A program made the translations under genes and the position numbers. From Luscinia megarhynchos (taxonomy: Eukaryota > Chordata > Aves > Passeriformes > Turdidae), in contig JAPFBE010000003.1 in NCBI GenBank assembly GCA_034336665.1, positions 67,561,352 through 67,625,351 of the forward strand: 64,000 bases of DNA, read 5' to 3'. Each line of letters begins with the position of its first letter. Positions within the stretch are counted from its first letter, which is position 1. Shown here in pieces: positions 22,741 to 37,309 of this stretch. The notes under the pieces were generated by a model. That model was not told where the DNA came from. It did not search any database and was given only the letters and a program-made list of their open reading frames with translations.

Positions 22741-25700
22741 GAGGAATTTTTAGGGTCAGCGTCTGCGTAGTAGTGCCTCAGATGGCATCAGGCAGAAACT
22801 TGCTGGTGGCGCGGCTTTTCTGCTCCCCGAGTTCTCCCTCGCTCCGAGTTCATTTCTCCCTCACTTTAAAAAGGGCGAAATAATAGAAAAATAAATAAAT
22901 GAATACGCCAGCAGAGACCCAAATCTGCTTTTCAGCAAAACTTGTGGCTCGAAGGGTAATCTCCATCACTTTTGCCGTGCTTAAACTGCAGCCCAAGGGT
23001 TTTACTCCCGTAGCAGAGAGAGCTCTGTGGTACCGGCAGAGGACCTTTATTGTGCCTTTACAGCCTTATCTACACCTGCAGCCCGTGCTACAGCTCTCTC
23101 TGTGGGCATTGTTACATTCCCGGTGAGCTAGCGCTCATTGTTTCAATCAGCTGTTAAAATCGGCAGCAGGCACGAGATCAGATGGGAGTTTTATGATCTG
23201 TGTCTAATGCTGGGCAAGTCAATTAATTTTTATGAAGTCCTCTGGGCAAATGCATGAAGATCTGTTCAGGAGGGGGTGATGAAGGGATTCCCAGTTTGCG
23301 AGGCCAGCCAGATGATACACAGAATCCTCCTGTCGGGGAGCCCCCGCAGTGGTGCCTGGAGACACCGGGAGCACAGCCAGGAGCTTACACAGAGGCAGGA
23401 GACAGAGTGCCTGGGGGTCTAGGGAGACATGGGAGGAAATGTCCAATATCTGCATCCCAGTGCCATCCTGGCCCTTTGGCAGCTGGGATTCAGTACTGCA
23501 TTGAGGAAAGGCTTCGCTTTCCCAGTCTGCTCAGGTGGTGTTACAGCCTCCTACGGCAGGACAGCCACTGTCATAGGATATATCCTTATTGCCCAGGCAC
23601 ACAATAACTTCCTTATTCCTGCCTGTGCTCAAGCACACTGTGCTTGCATCTGTCTGCAATCTGCAGTGCCAAGTACCATCCCTGTGGCACCATAAGGGTG
23701 TCTCTTATCCTTAAAGGACCTTCCTTTAAGGTTTGTCTTACTGCTGAATAAAGCTCTGCTCCTCCCCCACCCCCCAGCCACACCACGCTGGGCTAAATGC
23801 TACGCTTCAGTTGCAAAGACAATGAAGATAAAGGATCTTAGCTGGTAAAGTCACTGAGAGCATCTCTCTGCCCGGCACAAAGGAGGGCCCTGACAAACCA
23901 GGCACTGGCTGGTTTATCTGTGGTGGTTTAGGACATGAACCCTCCTGCCTCCCAGCAGAGCAGGCAGGGCAGGAGATGTGGCTGCACCTCAGCTCACAAT
24001 TCAGAATATTACTTATGTTCAAGCCCTGAGCTTACCTATGGCTAAAACTAAGGATTGGGGGATTCTGAAGGAGTGAATGAAGCCTTCCTGTACCTCAGCC
24101 ATTGATTTTCAGAAAGCAGCCGTGCCATTTGTCTTGTCCAAAGGCATTACCATGAAGCTGTTGATGACGGGGACTTAGCAGGCTTTCTCTGCCCTCTCTT
24201 ACGTCATTACTTGAAAGGATCCACTGGTTCTATTAAAATCAGGGGCAATGACAGAGAAAGTCCAAATTTACCCAAAATATTGATCAGCCTGGAAAGATCT
24301 ATTATATGGAAAAAACCCCAGATACATGCCAGCACCAAGTTTCTTTCCTCAATCACTTTTTGCAAACAACCATTGCTTCCTTCCTTTGACTTCTGATCAT
24401 GGAATTATTGTACTCTAAAAGATAATTCATGCTGTTATCACACCTAATTAAAAGCTACTTAGCTGTAGAATGTGGGCCTCACTTTATTTTTAGATTCTGT
24501 GCAGAACTGAAATTATCTGCACATAAACTTGTTTTTCTTCAACATTTAGAAGAGAGTTCTCTAGCTTATACAAATGTTCAATGAAAGATTTCTTATGCAA
24601 CTCCAACAAGCAGAAGGCAAAACAATAGAATAGTTGTTTATGCTGTAAAGAATTAAAAGAAAATTATGGGGAACTGAAGAGTGGATGGCTTTTATAAATG
24701 TAAGCAGAGCAGTTTCAAGCTGAACCCACATTGTTGAGCTGCTGCAGCTACAGAGAGGTGGCAGAATAGCCCCACACATGGACCTGGAAATAGAAGGGTG
24801 AGGAGCTCTGGCCCAGGGCAGGGACAGCCTGCCTTGGAGCACACTGCACTGGACGTAACAACTCCTGATGGAACTGGGGAATGGCATCCCCACACACCTT
24901 GGCCATGGCTCACCTGTCAAGCCCCCCAGCTCTTCCCTCCCTGCCATTAAGACCATGGTTGGTCTGCACATTGGAGACACTTTTGCTGCACATCCAGGCT
25001 TTGTCCCTGGTGTTTAAACAAGCACCAGGAAACCTCAGTGGCTCTGATTGTACTGATGGACACAGTGGGACCAGGGAACTGGCTGGATTGGTGACAATCC
25101 ATGCTGATTAGCTGTGAGTGTGCTGCAAGGCCAATGCCTGGCACAGCCTGTGGGGTGGAGGGACTGTCCCCAACAAGCAGCAGAGATGGGACTGCAGTGC
25201 TTCCCATTTCCTTCACCCTAAAGTCTGCCAGCTCTGTCACAGGAGGCTTTTCAGCCACAAACTTCACTCCAAGTCATGCAATCCACACCCTGTTTCATGC
25301 AATAAAACACCAGTGGGCTGCTGCACAGCTTTACATTTGCTCAGGCAGCATAGGTTGGGAAGGAAAAAAAAAAAAAAAACATCTCTGCATGAATACCAAT
25401 ATCTTAGGGCCACAGGGGCACCAGATGGGAGACTAAGATCAAGCACTGTGCAGCACGGATATTGCCAGTCTGTGCCCGTGGCCGCTCCTGGCTCTGTTTA
25501 CTTAGTGATAAATACAAAGCCAGGGATGCCAGGAAAGCTCCATAAGACTCATTTCTCTGCAGAAATAAGCAAGAGACACAATTGGTGTTCAGCTTTGCAG
25601 ATTATCTGGGAATTATGAAAGTCAGGGGGAAAAATAGCCTCCCCTCCTATGCTTAGATAAGGCTGCAAAAGCTGCAACATCATATTAAGGCTGTTAGTTC

Positions 25701-26004
25701 CAGAAGATTTTTTACAGGTTTTTGTACCAGGGAGGATGCAGCTTGGGTCTGCATCTGAGGAAGGGTCCACAGAGAAGCTCCTGGGCTGCAAGCACTGCTG
25801 AGGGCACAGGAGAAGGGACTGGAGCAGGGACTGTGCCTGGGGGCACAGATGTGCAGTTGCCTGGTGCCCAGCTCTGACTGGGTAAGATGCATAAACTGCT
25901 GTCTCCTAAGGGAACTTTTCCTTAGCCTTCCAGGTCTGGGCTGCACACAGTTTATGAGCAAAATTATTGCTCATAAAGTTGAAAGTATGATTTTTTAATA
26001 TATT

Positions 26005-26096
26005 CTTTTGGGTTGTGTTTTTTTTGTTGTTGTTGGTTTGGTTTTTTCGTGTGGGATTTTTAATGTTTGTTTGGTTTTGTTGTTTGTTTTTTTTTA
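26005..26096. repeat. T/G-rich low-complexity tract
   Basis: Irregular runs of T interrupted by G or GG (ttgttgttgttgg, ttggttttg types), about 90 bases. Confidence 0.8.
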
Positions 26097-28880
26097 ATAT
26101 ATGTCATTGCTGTAGTCCTAGTAGCTGTTTTTATTTAAATGCCACCTTAAACTTCAGTTTCACTGTGTAAAACTAGAGTGCTGATATACTTGTCCCAGTA
26201 TGAGGCTATCTAATATTATCTTCTTGTCTTGAATAACTGTAACAACACAGGCACCTTTCCACTAGCACAAGCAGTGACTGGGTCACTTAAACTGTTATCA
26301 GTGTAGTTAAAGTGGGACAACTCTTGTGTCTCAACAAACACTGAGAAGCTGGCTCTGTCTACGACTGCTGCTCTTCTCATCAGGGGAGGGATTGGCTGAC
26401 ACAGCCTCCCTAAGAAACCTGTGCTGTAAAGATCTAGGGGAGCTCTAGGTAAATTACAGCTAAACCAACTTATTCTCTCATCTGTGAATGCTAGCTGGCT
26501 AATTTAATAAGAAATAAATTACTGCAGTCAGGGCAAATCTATCATGTAAAGCAAACAGTCTTGCCCAGCAAAATATCAAGTCAATCTATAAAGTTGATTT
26601 CTCCTTCATTTAAATTATGAGGACTATCTTTTATGCTCAAAATCCTGCAAAAACATTACATTAGGCACACTAACAGCAATAACCTGCTCATTTTTGAGCA
26701 GAGTACAACCAATTGGTTAGGATGACTTCAAATACTCTTCAAATGGCTGGATTATTTTAAGCCATAAATGCAAAATCTTCTGGGATCACAGTAGTTGCTT
26801 CTCTGAGCTGTGTTACTGCTTGATAACAGCAGTGAAACACTGCAGACAGATGATAAAGCAGTTTGATGTGAGCTCTTGTGAATGACACCGTGGAAGATAT
26901 CTTTCCCGTGAGACCCGAGGAATCCCAACCATGGAGAGGAGTAATTGTGGTCAGATAAAAATGGCAGCTTGCATAGCACATCAACCTGCTATCTGAATAA
27001 ATATAATTGAGCACGTTTACTTGGACCAAGGGGACTTCTCACATGCATAATTTCTAATCATCTTGAGAAAAGATTGCACAGTTAAGTAATATTTATACAG
27101 TCCCTTTTTTTCCCCCCAATTTGTACTGAAGAAATGTAACAATTGAGAAAAACTCAGCTGTTGGGGCAGTCCAAGCAGTGTGACTTTCTGTAGATTATGG
27201 ATTTCCATGGATTCATGCAGTTGCATATATAAATATGCATACATACACCTATATGTAACTACACATACACAGTCAGCAGTCTATTTGTATATTGCCTGCA
27301 TCTACTGTCTTTTGAACCACAAAAATCAAAAGTCCCTAGATCCAAACAGCTCCTGTTCAAATAGCAGTGCTCAAGACAGCAGGATGGTCACATTGCAGAA
27401 GAACCACCTCCCTCCAACTCCTCTGCCAAGAGGTGGGCTTTAGAGACTGTCAGAGCTCAGAACAGGAAAACAAGGAGTTCTGATGTTAAGCCCAGAGTGG
27501 GTTTTGGTGGCTGCTTGCCCACTTTGGGTGCTGCCATCAGGTGATAGACTGCACCCAAGTTGAACCTTACTGACTGTGGGTGGGGAGGTCTGATTCTCCA
27601 GTCCTTTCCCCACACCTCAATCCCAGCCTGCTCCCTCATTTCTCCAGCCCTGCTGGTTGCTGAACCCACACCAGAACCAATTCATTTCACTGACCCTGCT
27701 CAAACCACTCCAGCTGTCATCACACAGCAAGGCTGCACTCCTGCTGTCCTCATAGTGGCCCCAGCACTTGCTGGAGCTGCTCTGAGCCACCCCAGAATTG
27801 CAAAAAACTACCAGGACAACATAGGTCTACCCCTGAGTTTGCACCCTGAACTGCAGCAGCAGCAGGGCTGCAGCACAGCACTGGGAATGGAGGGCAGGAG
27901 GCAAAACTCTTGGAGTCAGCAGTGGGGTGGGCTGAGGGCTGATTTAGCAACACAACCAGTCTGGTTTAGGGCAGCTCATTTTCTGTCAGGATGACTGACT
28001 GGCAGAAAATGGGGAAAAAATTAAGAAAACTGATCTGTCTCACATGGAGTTCAGTATATGAGTATATGAGGTGGGGTGGGGAAAGCAGGAAAGGGTAAAG
28101 GGAAAAGAGAATATGGAGGTATGAGAAGGATTTCAGCTTTTGTCAGAGCTGGTTAGATTGACTCAGTGTGTCATGCAGCTCTGCTCATTAAAATGCAGCT
28201 GATCATCCAGAAAGCCTTCCCTACAAAAAGGAGGCTGGACCCCTGTTCCTTCCTGTGTGCATGACTGGAGGGCTGCCCAAGGAATGTCCTGGAAGGAGCA
28301 GGTGAAGGGAAGGATGGCCAGTAGGAGTGTCTGCTGTGAAACCACAGTCTGGACCTTAAAACTCTGCCCTTGCACTACAGGCTGGCTTAGGGAGTTGAGG
28401 TGCAATTTTTTAAAATTCCAGAAAATTGTTTTAGGAAAACAGTCCTTGTGAAATGTAGTATGTAGCTGGACTTCCACAAACAGGCAGCAGAATGGGCTGC
28501 AGGCTGTGGGGTGCAGTAGTCCTGACATATGGTAAGATTGCACACCAGTCACACTGCCCCTTCAGCCCCCAGGAGCACACAGAACAAAGGGCAGAAAGAA
28601 AGGATGTGTAATGGAGTCATCCTGTATGATCAGCAAAGGAGCAGGGAACAACTACCAGCGCAGGAGGCAGATACACTTTTCCAGAAAGCATGGGTAGGAA
28701 GAAGGACCTGGACCTAAATTCAGGAGCATATTTAAGTTATTGATATGCATGCACCCAGCTCTCCTTTGGCAGCCCAGAAGCACCCATTTGTCTGTGTAAC
28801 TTATATCACATCTGTATCCATCACTTAAGAGAGCCACAGTGATTATTCAAGCCCCTGCTCTACCAACCATCCTCATTAAT

Positions 28881-28922
28881 GTTTTCTTCATCCTCCAGGA
28901 GGGAGAGGAGGATGAAGAAAAC
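28881..28922. repeat. Perfect 16-bp inverted repeat with 10-base loop
   Basis: The left arm gttttcttcatcctcc (28881-28896) is the exact reverse complement of the right arm ggaggatgaagaaaac (28907-28922), with loop aggagggaga. Flanking bases do not extend the stem, so it is shorter than a usual pre-miRNA. Confidence 0.9.
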
Positions 28923-31900
28923 AGATGTGACTATTATAAAGCAGCAGCAAGAATCCTCCTGAAAATTTTACATCAAAATTCTGCTTGGCTGGTAAAGTGA
29001 CTGAATTCACTGGATAACAAACCGGTTTTCCCCTCAGAATTAATGAAAGAGAGCGGGATGTGTCAGGGACTTAAGAAATATACGTAAAGAGAAGACATAT
29101 AAAGAACAGAGTAATACACAAGAAGAGAGTAATATAATGTGGAGGATGAAGATGTAGGAGCAGGATTGTCCAGATCATCACCTGAGGAGGACACAAGCAA
29201 TCCACCCTCCTGGCTGCTTTATCCATGAGAATTGAACACCCAGCATCTTTTGCTGCCAGTGTTTTTGTGCCTCTTTCTGAGCAGCCACATTCAGCATCAT
29301 CTTCCTCAGATGAATCAAGATCAGTCAAGTCAATGCAGCGTGAAGGGCAGGAATGGAGGATAATGCTTCAGTGCTTTCTCTCTAAGCAGCCACAATCATT
29401 TCCAACACTTATCTGCTCATTAATCCTGACCAGAAAAACTGCTTCCCTGTCCATTGCATGGCTGGTTCTCATGCTTTTCAGGAGCATATTCTCAGTGGGA
29501 AGGAGAGTGTGGCTGTGCATTTTTCTGACTAGCCAGGGCTGAAGGTGCTTCACAGTCCACTCAAGGCCTGTGATTTCAGTTCTCTGAATGCTGCTGTATG
29601 GAGAACAGGAAACCCAAACTGGAACTTTTTATTTGAAGGTATCAATGCTGTGGGGGAGCCAGGCTGGTTCAGGGGACTTAGGCAGGTTAGATAAAAGACA
29701 ACATTGCAGTCAGATTTTTACATAGGGTTATGGACCTTGCCAGACCTACTGGATATTCCCATTTTAGAAGATGCAATGGCCAGAGCAGGCTGCTGTAAAT
29801 CATACCCAGAGATGTCCTCCTCAGCTGCCTACTGGTCTGATTTACATCACAGCTTTGAAAATCAGCAGTAGGAAACTACACCCTGTTCTTGCCAACTATC
29901 ACTGTTTGGACCTGTGATAAATCAGACAGAGAAGAACAACAGAGTATCTTTTTTTTAACAGAACATTAGTTTATGTTTGTTTTGCTTCTTTTGAGAACTC
30001 ACAGCTTAGGATGCACTGTAAATAGTGACCAGGGAACACAGAACACGGCCAAGCCCTCGCTGAACCAAGCCAGCATTGCTGGAGCAATGGTAGATCTACA
30101 CACCTTTCTCTGCATTTCCTCCTGAGAGAGCCAGGAACTGTCAAAATCAAGAATAAATTGAAAACAGGGATGGCTCAGCTTTATCATCTAGTATCAGCTA
30201 GTTTTCCTCAGAGTATGTTTAGATAATAGCACTAAAGAAAATAGAAGCTGGTTTACAGTAGAGCTGCTGTTACCTGTGTCATTCAACTGCTGGAAAAGCA
30301 GCACCAGGTAATTTTCAGGGAAAACTCACTGAGTATAACTATGTGAGGGAGGAAAACAGCCACAAATGAGGACCAGGAGGAAAACAACAACAATACAGTC
30401 ACAGCCAGGAAAGCAAAGGGAACTGACACTCATGTGGATGCAGAATAATGAGCTTTGTGGAGCTATGACTGACAGTGGGGCTTATCAGCAGCCCGAAATG
30501 GCAGGGATGCTCCTCCAGAAAACGATATTGCAAATGAAGTGGAAGAATGAAAAATTATGACAGTAACTCTGACAAGCTCCAAGGAAAGCAAATTCTTCAG
30601 CAAGTGCTTTAGCAGGCCCAAAAGCAGCAGTGACACTGCCTGCAGATCCTCTCCTGAGGGCAGCTCAGTCCAGCAGCCACAGAAAGGAGGAGCAGTCAGA
30701 ACAGAGCTCAGCCCTGAATGAGATCTCTGCATACTGCAGACAACTGAAAAGCTTCAAAGAAGGACCATTATTTATACAGCACTTATATTAAAGTCTGTGC
30801 CCTCTTATGTGCCATCCTCTTCTTATCTGTCAATCTTCTCTGGCTTTATGGCACCATCCAGTAACACTCCAGTTAAACAGTCAAACTTTTGACTCTCACG
30901 CTTTAAAATCCAGAGTTCAACAACTGGGACCAACAGACAACTTCCCTGTGGGATTTGGGGAGAGTTTGAGGTATTTTCCCACTTTGCTTTCCACAGGGAC
31001 AAGGTTTCAGTTCCCTGACCCTGAGTTCACCTGCAGAGACATGGTGGAGTTTGGGATGCTCCTGCTGAAGGTAACTCCTTGCCAATGGGGACTGCAGTTT
31101 AGAGCAGGGGTGAGTGGAGGAGGAGGAGGAGGCTAGCTGAGCCCACAGGCCATCTGCCTGTGCAGGGCTGATGGTTTGTCAGGGTTTATCACAGCCCCAG
31201 ACATCATTAGTCTCCAGAGGATTTGTAGGCAATAGGAAAGAGACACAGTCAAGAAATAACAACCCTTTTCTGGATTCCCTAGGAGCAGAGGGAGAAGGCT
31301 GCTCCAGGGCTTCCTGCAAGCATCAGTTATACAGGCTGCCCCAGGGCAGGCCACCCGTCAGCCTCCTTCATCATGGACATTTCCATTTCGACACTGCCCT
31401 CTGCACTTGGCTTTGCTTTATAATGAGACTATGTGGACTCTGAAGCAGTTGAAAGAAAAAAAATAGAGCTATGATGTATCTGCTCTTCTGCGAAAAATAC
31501 ATTTATAATTGAGTCCTACAGGCAGGGTTGGAGGACCGAAATGGGATTTTTCTCCCACTCTCATTTCTTTACTTTCTTTTCCCCTCAGCACATACTTGTT
31601 TCACAAGACTTTGCTGCACTAACCTCAGTGATGGACATGTTCTCATTTCAGACACTTGACCTCTTGTCCTTGGGTATTGTACTTAACCAAACTCAGCTCT
31701 AAGCCCCTAAGAATGAATGGATTACTATCTCTCTATGAATTTTGTAAAAATGCTGTAGGAAATGTCAGCTTCACAGTTTCCAGGGCTTGTGTTTAAGGAA
31801 AAAGGATTACTGGGCCAAAAAGTGAATTACCAGCTCCTAGCTCCTTCAAATGAGACTGATGCAAATCTTTCTCAAACATCTGGGAAAAACTGGGATTAAA

Positions 31901-32520
31901 ACTGTACTGCTGCAGTCCAAACACTGCCCTGTTTGCCCTGATATCCTCTGCCTTCTGTCCCAGGAGAGGCCATCCCATGACTGCACTTGGGGCTCATCAT
32001 CACAGCTGGGGACACACAGGGGTGCTCCCCATGCTGGCAGTGTCATCCCTCAAAGGGAGAAAAGGTGTGATTGCCATCCAGCTGGACACCTCACAGCCTG
32101 CATAGGGAGACACCCCTCATTTTATGTCTGGTGAACCCTGGCCTTTATTGAAGAGCACGAGCCTCTGACTCCGGAGCTGCTAGAGCCTGTTTTCCCCAGG
32201 CTTGGCACCTGCTGTTTGCACTACCTGTGATAAGGTGAGGCAGCTGCAATTGTGCTAAGAGCAAGACCTCCATGGGCTGCGTGGGGATCAGGCAGGCTGC
32301 TGAGATACCCTGTGGCTTGTCTGATGTGTAATAAAGTCAGCTCCCCTAACTGTGCCTCTGGGGGAGGCCACATGGGGTACTTGGCCGCTGACTTCATGAC
32401 ACACGTGAGTACTTGAGTTATTAAGATTTCTATGTCCATATCACACTTGGCTTAAATCAGCCAAAATTAATCAGGAATCCAAGAGACTCAAAGGCAAGTA
32501 ATATTCGATGGTGTGACTCT

Positions 32521-32600
32521 TGGGGATGGTGCTGTGCAGGGCCAGGAGTTGGACCCAATGATCCTTGTGGGTCCCTTCCAACTCAGCATATTCTGTGATT
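32521..32600 (+). mobile_element. CR1 LINE, 3' end fragment
   Basis: Contains ggagttggacccaatgatcc, gtgggtcccttccaactcag and the terminal attctgtgatt, matching the 3' UTR and tail of avian CR1. It is strongly 5'-truncated. Confidence 0.85.
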
Positions 32601-35600
32601 AGTTTCCAGCAAGCCTCAGCTCAAGTTTCCTTCATTCCATCTCACCTGGTAGGCCTGATCCTTTTCCACATTGACTGCTGCCTCATCATTTACACCCAAA
32701 AGTATGTGCAGATGTGTTACCACAGCTCCTCACAGGCACTCTTCCCACTAACCACATCTCCACTTCAGGATGCTGACCATGTCTGGACACCTGGAAAGGG
32801 TAGTGGTACCTGGTGGAGTTAATGGTCACTTTTCCTGGGAAGAAAGAAGGTGGAAGAGAACCATACCAGAGGAGTGTGCTGATACAAGAACAGCATGGGA
32901 GAATATAAAATGGATGTGAAAGGAAAGAAAAAAAAAAACCAAACTAATGAGAGAATATGAAACAGAACTAGAAGGAAAGTGTAGGATGAGGTAAAATAAA
33001 TCCAGTATTAATCTGTTGTAATTTTACTTGCATCATTCAGTTAGAGACCATAGTGCATATGCCAATTAAAAAAAAGTGTGTGTATATTGTGTGTGTATAT
33101 CCTTCCCAAGGATTAACCATTTTCTAGGAGGAATATGTTCATTTCCAACAAGGAGAGCATTAGTACTTCTAAAAAGAATCCCAGGGCAGGAGATGAGAGA
33201 ACACCTGGCAGTGGTCCTTATCCCATAAGTGGCCTCCAGCTAGAAATCAGATTTGAATTAAATAAACAACCTGAGCAGGAGCATGCTCATCTAGGTGCTC
33301 TTAAAAATGAGCAGCATGTATAGCTCCTAATTACAGTGACATCTGCTTTGTCCTTAATGAGTGACAACTGAGAAAGTCTCTTCCCAAAAACACTTTTGAC
33401 ATTATCGACATAATCAGAAGTCATCCCAATATATGCAGGCAATTAGTGATAACCACATTTCAAATAAGAAGTAAATCTACCACAAGTGTCAATATTCATC
33501 TGGAGAGTACAAATCTTTGAGTCATATTTAAATGAGTTTCCTTAATTAAACTGACAATGAAGTCAGTTCATGTTTATGAAAGTGCACCTCTTCCTCTATC
33601 ATCACAGATTAAAGATTCTCTGGAACTTTCCTTTCTTTATTAAGAGCTTGCAGAACTGAACCAAGTTTGACTTTCTGCAGGCTTAGGTCTATCATATGTG
33701 GGCTCACCCACATGTTTTGGATGCTCACAGAAAAAGAGCTAATGCTTTAAAAAGCCACAGCACTGCTAATTCTGATGTAAGTAGGGGCAGGTATGAGTCT
33801 CTGCCTGCATTGACAGGCTGCTGCCTGTCAGGGTATGATTTAACATTGCATGCAACTGCATAGATCTACATTTAGATTCGCTTCTACTTTTCAAAATCAC
33901 ATATAAAATTACATATGAAAAGATGAAGCCATGTATGAGCAGATAATACTGTTAGGGTAGAACTTCATAGCATTCATAAAAAGGGGCAACTCTGGTATCA
34001 AATGGCTGTGCAGCTGCACTTGCTTATAGTTTTCAAAATACGGTGCTTATTAGCAAGAAACTATCTGATAACCAAATAAAAATGCAAAAACAGCTGCCTA
34101 AATCTGCAAATGCAAGACTTCCCTGCACAGATTTATTACATTGAAAGTATGAATAATGCTATCTGAGCTAATAATTGTTTCTGCAGGGGTCTGGGGTATT
34201 TTTAATGTGTCCGAGATGTTAGCTCTCTGGCTAAACTGGTCTTACATACTCAGCTCAGCCTGCCTTGAAACTGGATGATTTAAAAAGAACTATAACCTGG
34301 GATGAAATTGCAAGTCAGATCTAGGGCATCTGTGCCTGGGGTATTGTTGCATTGTCTACAAGCATCATTCAATCTCCCTTTGCTCTCTGCATTCAGTGCT
34401 GGTAACTAAAGTAAATACTGCCTCCAGCTTAGACTCTGCTTTTTCAATCGTAAGTCTCAAAGCTGACAACAAATAGGAGGCATGCATTATCAACAAGAGT
34501 TTGCTGAAATCTTGATGGAGCCGTTCAAAGTAATTTTTATGTGAGAGACTGTGTTTGAGATAGGAACCTGCCATGTCAAAGGGCAGGCTACTCTTTCTCC
34601 ACCTGACACAAATCTCTCCGTTAACATTTCAATAAATGCTGCTCCTCAGTCACCTCCTGGGAAAGGATAAGGGTCCAGGACAACAGCTTCTTTAGGGATT
34701 GTAGGAAAGAGCACATTTTAACTAAGTAATAGAGTTTTCTTTTAATTCTGAAGATGAGTCTAGAGTGGTTCATGCCCTGAGTACATAATCATCTCTAGCT
34801 TTACATTTCATGATGGATTTCTCTCCTTCCACAGACCTGCATCTATTTTCAAATAATTGCCATCTCCTTTTTCTGCCCTTGGAAACTAGCCCCTGTATAA
34901 GCTACTGTCAAATTCTATCTTCCCTCCATAAAGTGTGTCATGTCATGATTTTCTTAAACCACCTGATGAGAGGCATTAGACTTCATAGACTGTTCACAGG
35001 TGATAAAGAGCCTGTTTCAAAGCTTTGCCAATTTAATTTTTACTTGTTAATTAGAATCAAAATTTAATAAAATATCAGCTAAGCTGAAAACGTGGATGGA
35101 GGGGGATATTCAGTTGGTTGAATTATTGGGGAGTTCCAACTATGGCTGCACAACTAACCTTAGATAGGAGAGCATGGTTGACATCCCATGTCAAAAATAC
35201 ATCCCACTATAAGCTGCAGAATGCCTGCAGGCACCTGAGCTGCTCTGCGAGGACTTTGAGGATTTTCCAAACCAGTCAGCAGAGGGCAACACAGTCACAA
35301 AAACAGGGAAAAGCTTCACAGGCTCTTTACAGATGTGTAACCCAAACCCACTGTTCCCTCTGCTAACGTGAGCAGGATCAGGTTCCAGCCTACTGCAGCC
35401 AAGGATGAAACATTTTGTACAAAACCCTCTTTTCCCCAAGTACAGCTGATATGCAAATGAAAAGACATGTAAAAAGTAAACCAACTACAGTTGTCAATAT
35501 CCCAGTAGAATAATTCAGAATTTCTGTGTGATAACCAAGAAATAACTGACTACAGCAAAACATGTGAGCTGGCTGCACACATTTTAAATGTACCTTCAGC

Positions 35601-36384
35601 ACAGGGATATGGGACAGACTTTAAGCTGGAGAACTAAACAAATGGAAATTGTAGTGTAACATTGAAAAGAAAGCTATAAGAAAGAATTCTTTCACTCTTG
35701 ATGGCAGTGGTACAAATACTGGACCAGACCCTAAGAGTCCAAAATCTAGCACAATATGCCCTACATCAATGTGGTACACTGGCATCCAAGAGGTGGTAGT
35801 TTGGAGAGGCTTAGTCCCACTCTGCACCTGGGTTTTTCCTTCATGGAGGGTGGAATTTTGTGAGATTAGGGTCAAAGGACAGATACATGCGTGGTGAGGG
35901 AAGGTCAACAGAGCTGCAAGAGAAACAACAGATAGGAAATGTGGCAGGACAGAGGCATCCACTGGAGATTTCTGACCTTTTTTTCAAAATAGTCACTGCC
36001 TGTGTGCCAAATCTCTGAGAATATGAGAACCATATCGGCTTGGATCAAATAGCAGTTATGCTCTTCTGACAATGACCAGAAGTAGATACCTAGAGAAATG
36101 TTTAAGCAAGGAAATGCCTGTAGAGATACTGCCCAGAACATCCTGCCAACCAGTCACAACCTGCAGGGCAGCAACTGCCTGGACCATATGGGCTGTGTTT
36201 GTGTTTACCAGCCCTTCACTGGTTTCTCTGATGAGAATTAAATGCATGAAACCTTTATCACCCTCCAGTTCCTGTGGCAAGGAGTTCATGGAGCCCATAG
36301 ACTTTTGAGAATCAGCTTGAGTTTTCCCCTGGAACTTCTTATGCACTGGTTTCCCTCATGCTTGCACTGGAGGGGGTGGTGAAA
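32601..36384. other. Intergenic, no supported gene
   Basis: AT-rich single-copy-looking DNA. A short GT/TA-rich stretch is at 33076-33101. The 33.3-33.9 kb part is rich in homeodomain-type TAATTA/ATTAAT words. No gene recognised. Confidence 0.5.
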
Positions 36385-36600
36385 ACCCTCTCCTGTTCCT
36401 ATTGCCCCAGCACTTAGAGGCTACCTTCCTCTCTCCAATCACCTCTTTGCCATCTAGAAGAACTGAACTCTTTACTTCTCATAGGGAAGAAGCCCCATTC
36501 CTTTGACCACTTTTGTCATCCTGCTCTGAACATTTTCCAGTCCCAATCCAGCTGTTTTGAGAGGCAGTTGAACTTTCCACTTCTGTATTGCAGGGGATGA
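36385..36600 (-). mobile_element. Old CR1/L2-like LINE fragment (tentative)
   Basis: Read on the minus strand, the order of blocks resembles the diverged 3' part of CR1/L2 elements. The clues are ctcatagggaagaagcccc, then tttgtcatcctgctctgaac and tttccag, followed by a gagaggcagttgaac-like block. Many mismatches make this an ancient copy at best. Confidence 0.4.
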
Positions 36601-37309
36601 CTGTGAACTGTTCTAAAATAACAACTATAATTGAAGATTACTAAGGTACAACACTATTCAGCTGCCTATCTGCCTTGTCACGATGCAGCAGAGACCTACA
36701 ATAAATACAACTAAAACTTCAACAAATGACAATCAGAAGTAAAATGAAACTAATGAAAATCAGAGGATGATGAAAATAATTCCTTCTTCTTTACTTCCCA
36801 CCCTAGAGAGGAAAACCGTCACAAATTAACACCTACTTCTAATTCTGTAACACAGCATCCTGTATCTTATTCTAATGGCATCTGTTCTGATCTCCCATAG
36901 TCAGAGTGGCAGTTTCAGGTTTCCAAGCCAGGCACAGATTTCTTTTGAAATAATGAATTCTGCCTTTCCAGCATTCCAGACATAACATGGTTGCTATGGA
37001 TTTTTGCAGTTAAAGATGATGGGTTTTCTCATTCAGCAGCATGCTATTCCATGGTCAGGGCCTGGAAGGGCCTCCAACATCAGGCACACCAGAGGTAGCT
37101 GGTGCTCCCTTTCAGGCCTTTATGAGCCAATTTGCATTTTCCATACATGTTCTTTCCAAACAACCACTCGCCGTTTCATTTTCTTAATTTCGCTTTATGG
37201 AGCACAGTCGGCCTCTAAGGATTCTTGAACAGACTTTTCCATTTTTTGGAATGGGGAAAAGCACAAATGTAAAATCTGCAGCTTTGGTTGTTATGCATCT
37301 GCTCCTTCT

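Larger units (their letters stand above)
22750..32520. other. Intergenic or intronic, no supported gene
   Basis: About 9.8 kb with no exon I can defend. It contains a T/G-rich tract at 26005-26096, a poly-A run near 25364-25379, a perfect stem-loop at 28881-28922 and a (gga)n run at about 31116-31131. Frames such as 24561-24980 (minus) and 27560-27994 (plus) have no recognisable domain. Confidence 0.5.

Noticed and set aside
27560..27994. 144-codon plus-strand frame with a Gln run
   Set aside because: The composition reflects a locally GC-richer stretch with CAG repeats. No family recognised and no transcript signals.
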